The translations under genes and the position numbers were made by a program. The notes under the pieces were generated by a model that made no database searches, had not been told where the DNA came from, and saw nothing but the letters and a program-made list of their open reading frames with translations. Shown here piece by piece: positions 6,960 through 9,593 of a stretch of DNA of 9,593 nucleotides. Position 1 is the stretch's first letter. Each line of letters begins with the position of its first letter. This DNA comes from CAZLXG01 sp964563585 (GTDB lineage: Bacteria > Bacteroidota > Bacteroidia > Flavobacteriales > Flavobacteriaceae). The DNA is taken from assembly GCA_964563585.1 (NCBI GenBank), contig CAZLXG010000072.1, forward strand, positions 1 to 9,593, given 5' to 3'.

Positions 6960-7499
6960 ATGAAACTTAAATACATCGTAATACTATTCATCTCTTTAGC
7001 TTTTATGTCTTTTGGGCTATCAAAACATATAGAAAAGAAAGTGAGGAAAGAAATTTCATCAACTTTTAATACTGAAGAATTTGAATTAATTGCAGTTAAA
7101 ATTTCAGACACAATTACTTTAAAATTACCATCACATTTTTCCGAAGACACTTTTTTTAAAATACAAACAGCAAATATTTTTTTAGGATATGCCTACGTTT
7201 CAAAAGCAGCAAGCAAAACAGATATGTTCGATTATTTAGTGTTATTAGACACAGATTTAGTAATAGTAAAATCAAAAATTTTAGTATATCGAGAAGATTA
7301 CGGAGCCGAAATAGGAAGCAGACGTTGGCTAAAACAGTTTATAGGAAAAAACCAAAACGATACATTAAAATATCGAGATAATGTTGTTGCAATTTCTGGT
7401 GCAACTATTTCAGCACAATCTATGACGCTTGCCATTAACAATTTATTGCAGTCGTTAAAAATTATAAATACTACAGAAGTATTAAAAACTAAAAATTAG
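6960..7499 (+). CDS. Exported FMN-binding domain protein (NqrC/RnfG-like)
   Basis: A 179-residue protein with an N-terminal hydrophobic segment (about 4-20, KYIVILFISLAFMSFGL) that is a signal peptide or membrane anchor with no lipobox Cys. A single FMN-binding domain follows (about 70-165). The diagnostic part is EIGSRRWLKQFIGK (about 117-130) and SGATISAQSMT (146-156). In NqrC, RnfG and related proteins, the Thr of SGAT carries FMN attached by ApbE through a phosphoester. Here that is Thr149. The Asp usually three residues before the Ser is Val143, which could weaken flavinylation. The likely role is one-electron transfer outside the cytoplasm, but the partners are unknown. The ATG lies only two bases after the Ns. 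I accept it because the hydrophobic N-terminus is complete, though an earlier start cannot be excluded. The 56-bp spacing to the next gene suggests a shared transcript. A small AACTAA/TTAGTT hairpin spans the stop codon (7487-7501). Confidence 0.83.
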   Translation: MKLKYIVILFISLAFMSFGLSKHIEKKVRKEISSTFNTEEFELIAVKISDTITLKLPSHFSEDTFFKIQTANIFLGYAYVSKAASKTDMFDYLVLLDTDLVIVKSKILVYREDYGAEIGSRRWLKQFIGKNQNDTLKYRDNVVAISGATISAQSMTLAINNLLQSLKIINTTEVLKTKN

Positions 7500-7555
7500 T
7501 TATTTGATTTTTTATCTTGCAACAACTAACATAACCAAAATATAAGACTATTTTA

Positions 7556-8047
7556 ATGCAAGTTCACGGAATCATACATACATTTCCACGTGAAATAAAA
7601 ATATTGATTATTGTTTTTTTAGTAATGCTAACTATTGGTTTTTTTACTGGTTTAGCATTTATAAACGATACTACACAAATGCAACCAGAAGGTATTGAAA
7701 TGCAATATTTGGGTAATGAAGTAGATGAAAATGCCACGGTAATGAAATTTAAAAAGTCAGAACGTGAAATATTTACTTTAGTGCATAATCATATTTTATC
7801 ATTGTCGCTTATTTTCTTTGTGTTAGCACTTATACTTTCCACAACAAGTATCAATAAAAAGCTAAAGCATTTTTTAATGTTAGAGCCATTGTTTTCAGTG
7901 TTATTTACATTTGGAGGCATTTACCTTATGTGGACAGGTATAACGTGGTTTAAATATATTGTAATGATTTCGGGTACGTTAATGACACTTTCTTTTGGGT
8001 TAGCAGTTATCATTATTCTAATGCAAATTTTAAAAGTAAAAAATTAA
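7556..8047 (+). CDS. Four-helix inner-membrane protein of unknown function
   Basis: I do not recognise the family. The 163 residues contain four hydrophobic segments, about 15-36, 76-96, 108-127 and 132-157. Between the first two is a polar stretch of about 40 residues (37-75), probably periplasmic because positive residues (R12, K15 at the start; KK near 101-104) mark the other side. H77 and H79 (LVHNH) sit at the start of helix 2 at the membrane edge, with H4, H8 and H105 elsewhere. Such His residues could be metal or haem ligands, but no known motif is matched. It has no signal peptide cleavage site or Cys. It follows the FMN-binding gene by 56 bp on the same strand with no clear promoter between. 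It may therefore be the membrane partner of that flavoprotein, which is inference. The ATG at 7556 gives a sensible N-terminus (MQVHGIIHTFPREIK). Confidence 0.75.
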   Translation: MQVHGIIHTFPREIKILIIVFLVMLTIGFFTGLAFINDTTQMQPEGIEMQYLGNEVDENATVMKFKKSEREIFTLVHNHILSLSLIFFVLALILSTTSINKKLKHFLMLEPLFSVLFTFGGIYLMWTGITWFKYIVMISGTLMTLSFGLAVIIILMQILKVKN

Positions 8048-8066
8048 GAACCTTCTGTTTCTTAAT
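8043..8066 (+). terminator. Candidate terminator hairpin after the four-helix protein gene
   Basis: ATTAAGAA and TTCTTAAT form a perfect 8-bp stem around an 8-base loop, followed by CAATTTTAAT. The stem includes the stop codon of the membrane protein gene. The stem is AT-rich and the tail only partly T-rich, so termination would be modest. The -33 region of guaB falls in the loop and right arm. Confidence 0.4.
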
Positions 8067-8078
8067 CAATTTTAATCG

Positions 8079-8086
8079 TATATTTG
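8079..8086 (+). promoter_or_regulatory. -7 promoter element of guaB
   Basis: TATATTTG fits TAnnTTTG exactly and is followed by CAC as in the porin promoter. At the -33 distance the sequence is CTGT (8055-8058), a weak match to TTG. The transcript would start near 8093, leaving a leader of about 19 bases. Confidence 0.5.
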
Positions 8087-8089
8087 CAC

Positions 8090-8108
8090 GCAATTATAAC
8101 GTAATTGC
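8090..8108 (+). promoter_or_regulatory. 7-bp inverted repeat between guaB promoter and start codon
   Basis: GCAATTA, loop TAACG, TAATTGC: a perfect 7-bp stem beginning 3 bases after the -7 element and ending 3 bases before the ATG. It covers the expected transcription start, so it could be an operator, or part of a small hairpin that covers the translation start. TTGCAC also occurs twice here (8084-8089 and 8105-8110). Confidence 0.35.
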
Positions 8109-8111
8109 ACA

Positions 8112-9584
8112 ATGACTTCACATCAAAACAAAATAGTAGGAGAAGGTTTAACTTATGACGACGTTCTTTTAGTTCCAGCCTTTTCAGAAATACTTCCACG
8201 AGAAGTTAGTATTCAAACAAAATTTACACGTAACATAACCATCAATGTGCCATTTATTTCGGCAGCTATGGATACCGTTACCGAAAGTAAAATGGCCATT
8301 GCCATGGCGCAAGAAGGAGGTATTGGTGTGTTGCACAAAAACATGACAATTGAGCAACAAGCTGCAAAAGTTAGAAAGGTGAAGCGTGCCGAAAGTGGTA
8401 TGATAATAGACCCCGTAACGCTTCCGTTAACTGCTAAAGTTAGTGATGCTAAGCAAAGTATGGCAGAATATAGCATTGGAGGAATTCCTATTGTAGATGA
8501 AAAAGGCATTTTAAAGGGTATTGTTACAAATCGTGATTTACGTTTTGAGCATGAAAACGGAAAAGCAATTGTACAAGTTATGACGAGTGAAAACTTGGTA
8601 ACTGCAGCCGTTGGAACGTCTTTAAAAGATGCTGAAAAAATACTACAACAACATAAAATAGAAAAATTACTTATTGTAGATGATAACTATAAACTTTCCG
8701 GTTTAATAACCTTTAGGGATATTACTAAATTAACACTAAAGCCCTTATCCAATAAAGATAGTTATGGTCGTTTACGAGTTGCTGCTGCTATAGGAGTTAC
8801 GAGTGATGCAGTAAAAAGAGCAGAAGCTTTGGTAAACGCAGGCGTTGATGCTGTAGTTATTGATACGGCTCATGGACATACAAAAGACGTTGTAATAGTT
8901 TTAAAAGAAATAAAATCTAAATTCCCGAAGCTTGATATTATTGTAGGTAATATTGCAACAGGTGCTGCTGCTAAATATTTGGTTGAAGCTGGAGCAGATG
9001 CTGTAAAAGTTGGTATTGGTCCAGGTTCTATATGTACTACGCGTATAATTGCTGGTGTTGGAGTACCGCAATTTTCAGCTATTTTAGAAGTAGCTGCTGC
9101 TATAAAAGGAAGTGGTGTTCCGGTAATTGCTGATGGTGGAATTCGCTATACAGGCGATATTCCTAAAGCAATTGCAGCAGGAGCAGATACAGTTATGTTA
9201 GGATCGCTTTTAGCGGGAACTAAAGAATCTCCTGGAGAAACCATTATTTACGAAGGACGAAAATTTAAATCGTATCGTGGCATGGGTTCTGTTGAAGCTA
9301 TGAAACAAGGTAGTAAGGATCGTTATTTTCAAGATGTAGAAGACGATATTAAAAAACTAGTGCCAGAAGGTATTGTTGGTCGTGTGCCATATAAAGGTGA
9401 TTTATACGAAAGCATTCATCAGTTTATTGGTGGTTTACGTGCGGGAATGGGGTATTGTGGCGCAAAAAATATTGAAACTTTAAAAGAAACTGGTCAGTTT
9501 GTGAAAATTACTGCTTCAGGAATTAACGAAAGTCATCCGCATGATGTAACTATTACCAAAGAATCTCCAAATTATTCGAGGTAG
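8112..9584 (+). CDS. guaB: Inosine-5'-monophosphate dehydrogenase
   Basis: This enzyme oxidises IMP to XMP with NAD+, the committed step of guanine nucleotide synthesis in the cytosol. At 490 residues it is full length. The TIM barrel starts with GLTYDDVLLVP (12-22) and is interrupted by two CBS domains (about 95-205: DPVTLPLTAKVSDA..., VTNRDLRF, VMTSENLVT, LITFRDITKL). Catalytic features are DTAHGH (251-256), the active-site loop GPGSICTTR with Cys308, DGGIRYTGDI (341-350) for the IMP phosphate, YRGMGSVEAM, and the mobile flap SKDRYFQ with Arg404 and Tyr405, followed by EGIVGRVPYKG. The ATG start is set by the conserved N-terminus and by the promoter about 25 bp upstream. It is probably transcribed from its own promoter rather than with the membrane protein gene. 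The stop is 9 bases before the window ends. The identity is certain. Confidence 0.98.
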   Translation: MTSHQNKIVGEGLTYDDVLLVPAFSEILPREVSIQTKFTRNITINVPFISAAMDTVTESKMAIAMAQEGGIGVLHKNMTIEQQAAKVRKVKRAESGMIIDPVTLPLTAKVSDAKQSMAEYSIGGIPIVDEKGILKGIVTNRDLRFEHENGKAIVQVMTSENLVTAAVGTSLKDAEKILQQHKIEKLLIVDDNYKLSGLITFRDITKLTLKPLSNKDSYGRLRVAAAIGVTSDAVKRAEALVNAGVDAVVIDTAHGHTKDVVIVLKEIKSKFPKLDIIVGNIATGAAAKYLVEAGADAVKVGIGPGSICTTRIIAGVGVPQFSAILEVAAAIKGSGVPVIADGGIRYTGDIPKAIAAGADTVMLGSLLAGTKESPGETIIYEGRKFKSYRGMGSVEAMKQGSKDRYFQDVEDDIKKLVPEGIVGRVPYKGDLYESIHQFIGGLRAGMGYCGAKNIETLKETGQFVKITASGINESHPHDVTITKESPNYSR

Positions 9585-9593
9585 GTTTTTAAA

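Noticed and set aside
6776..7150. Minus-strand frame running through the Ns
   Set aside because: It exists only because Ns carry no stop codons and it joins the antisense of two unrelated genes.
6837..7499. A longer FMN-binding protein starting upstream and reading through the gap
   Set aside because: The upstream part is porin sequence in another frame, and the ATG at 6960 begins a normal hydrophobic export signal.
8213..8509. Minus-strand reading frame of 98 codons inside guaB
   Set aside because: It is antisense to the conserved N-terminal barrel and CBS region of guaB.

Overview
The window comes from an AT-rich member of the Bacteroidota, most likely a marine-type Flavobacteriaceae. The evidence is: promoter-like elements of the Bacteroidota form (TTG, about 20 bp, TAnnTTTG), no clear Shine-Dalgarno sites, two secreted proteins with C-terminal type IX secretion (T9SS) sorting domains, and flavobacterial-looking versions of PepT, PyrD and HMG-CoA lyase. 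Most of the window is chromosomal housekeeping and cell-surface content. I see no mobile element, CRISPR array, tRNA or rRNA.

Layout: 1-106 is non-coding and holds a decayed copy of what looks like a dispersed intergenic repeat. pepT (minus strand, peptidase T) and pyrD (plus strand, dihydroorotate dehydrogenase) diverge from about 1343-1500. pyrD converges with a minus-strand pair of secreted T9SS cargo genes: an M43-like zinc metalloprotease (2534-3697) and a spondin-domain protein (3806-4720). A strong intrinsic terminator lies between the two cargo genes. On the plus strand follow HMG-CoA lyase (4981-5844), then an outer-membrane porin-like gene (from 5950) cut by a run of exactly 100 Ns (6858-6957), a small exported FMN-binding protein (6960-7499), a four-helix membrane protein of unknown function (7556-8047), and guaB (IMP dehydrogenase, 8112-9584), which ends 9 bases before the window does.

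How the genes relate: pyrD (pyrimidines) and guaB (guanine nucleotides) are nucleotide biosynthesis genes, but they are not in one operon. pepT (tripeptide breakdown) and HMG-CoA lyase (leucine/HMG-CoA breakdown) belong to amino-acid catabolism. The two T9SS proteins are probably cell-surface or secreted factors. The least understood part is the plus-strand set of porin, FMN-binding protein and four-helix membrane protein. It covers the outer membrane, periplasm and inner membrane, and could be a small extracytoplasmic redox module. That is an inference from order and domains, and the assembly gap falls inside it. I found no clear evidence of a wholly new system; this locus is the best candidate.
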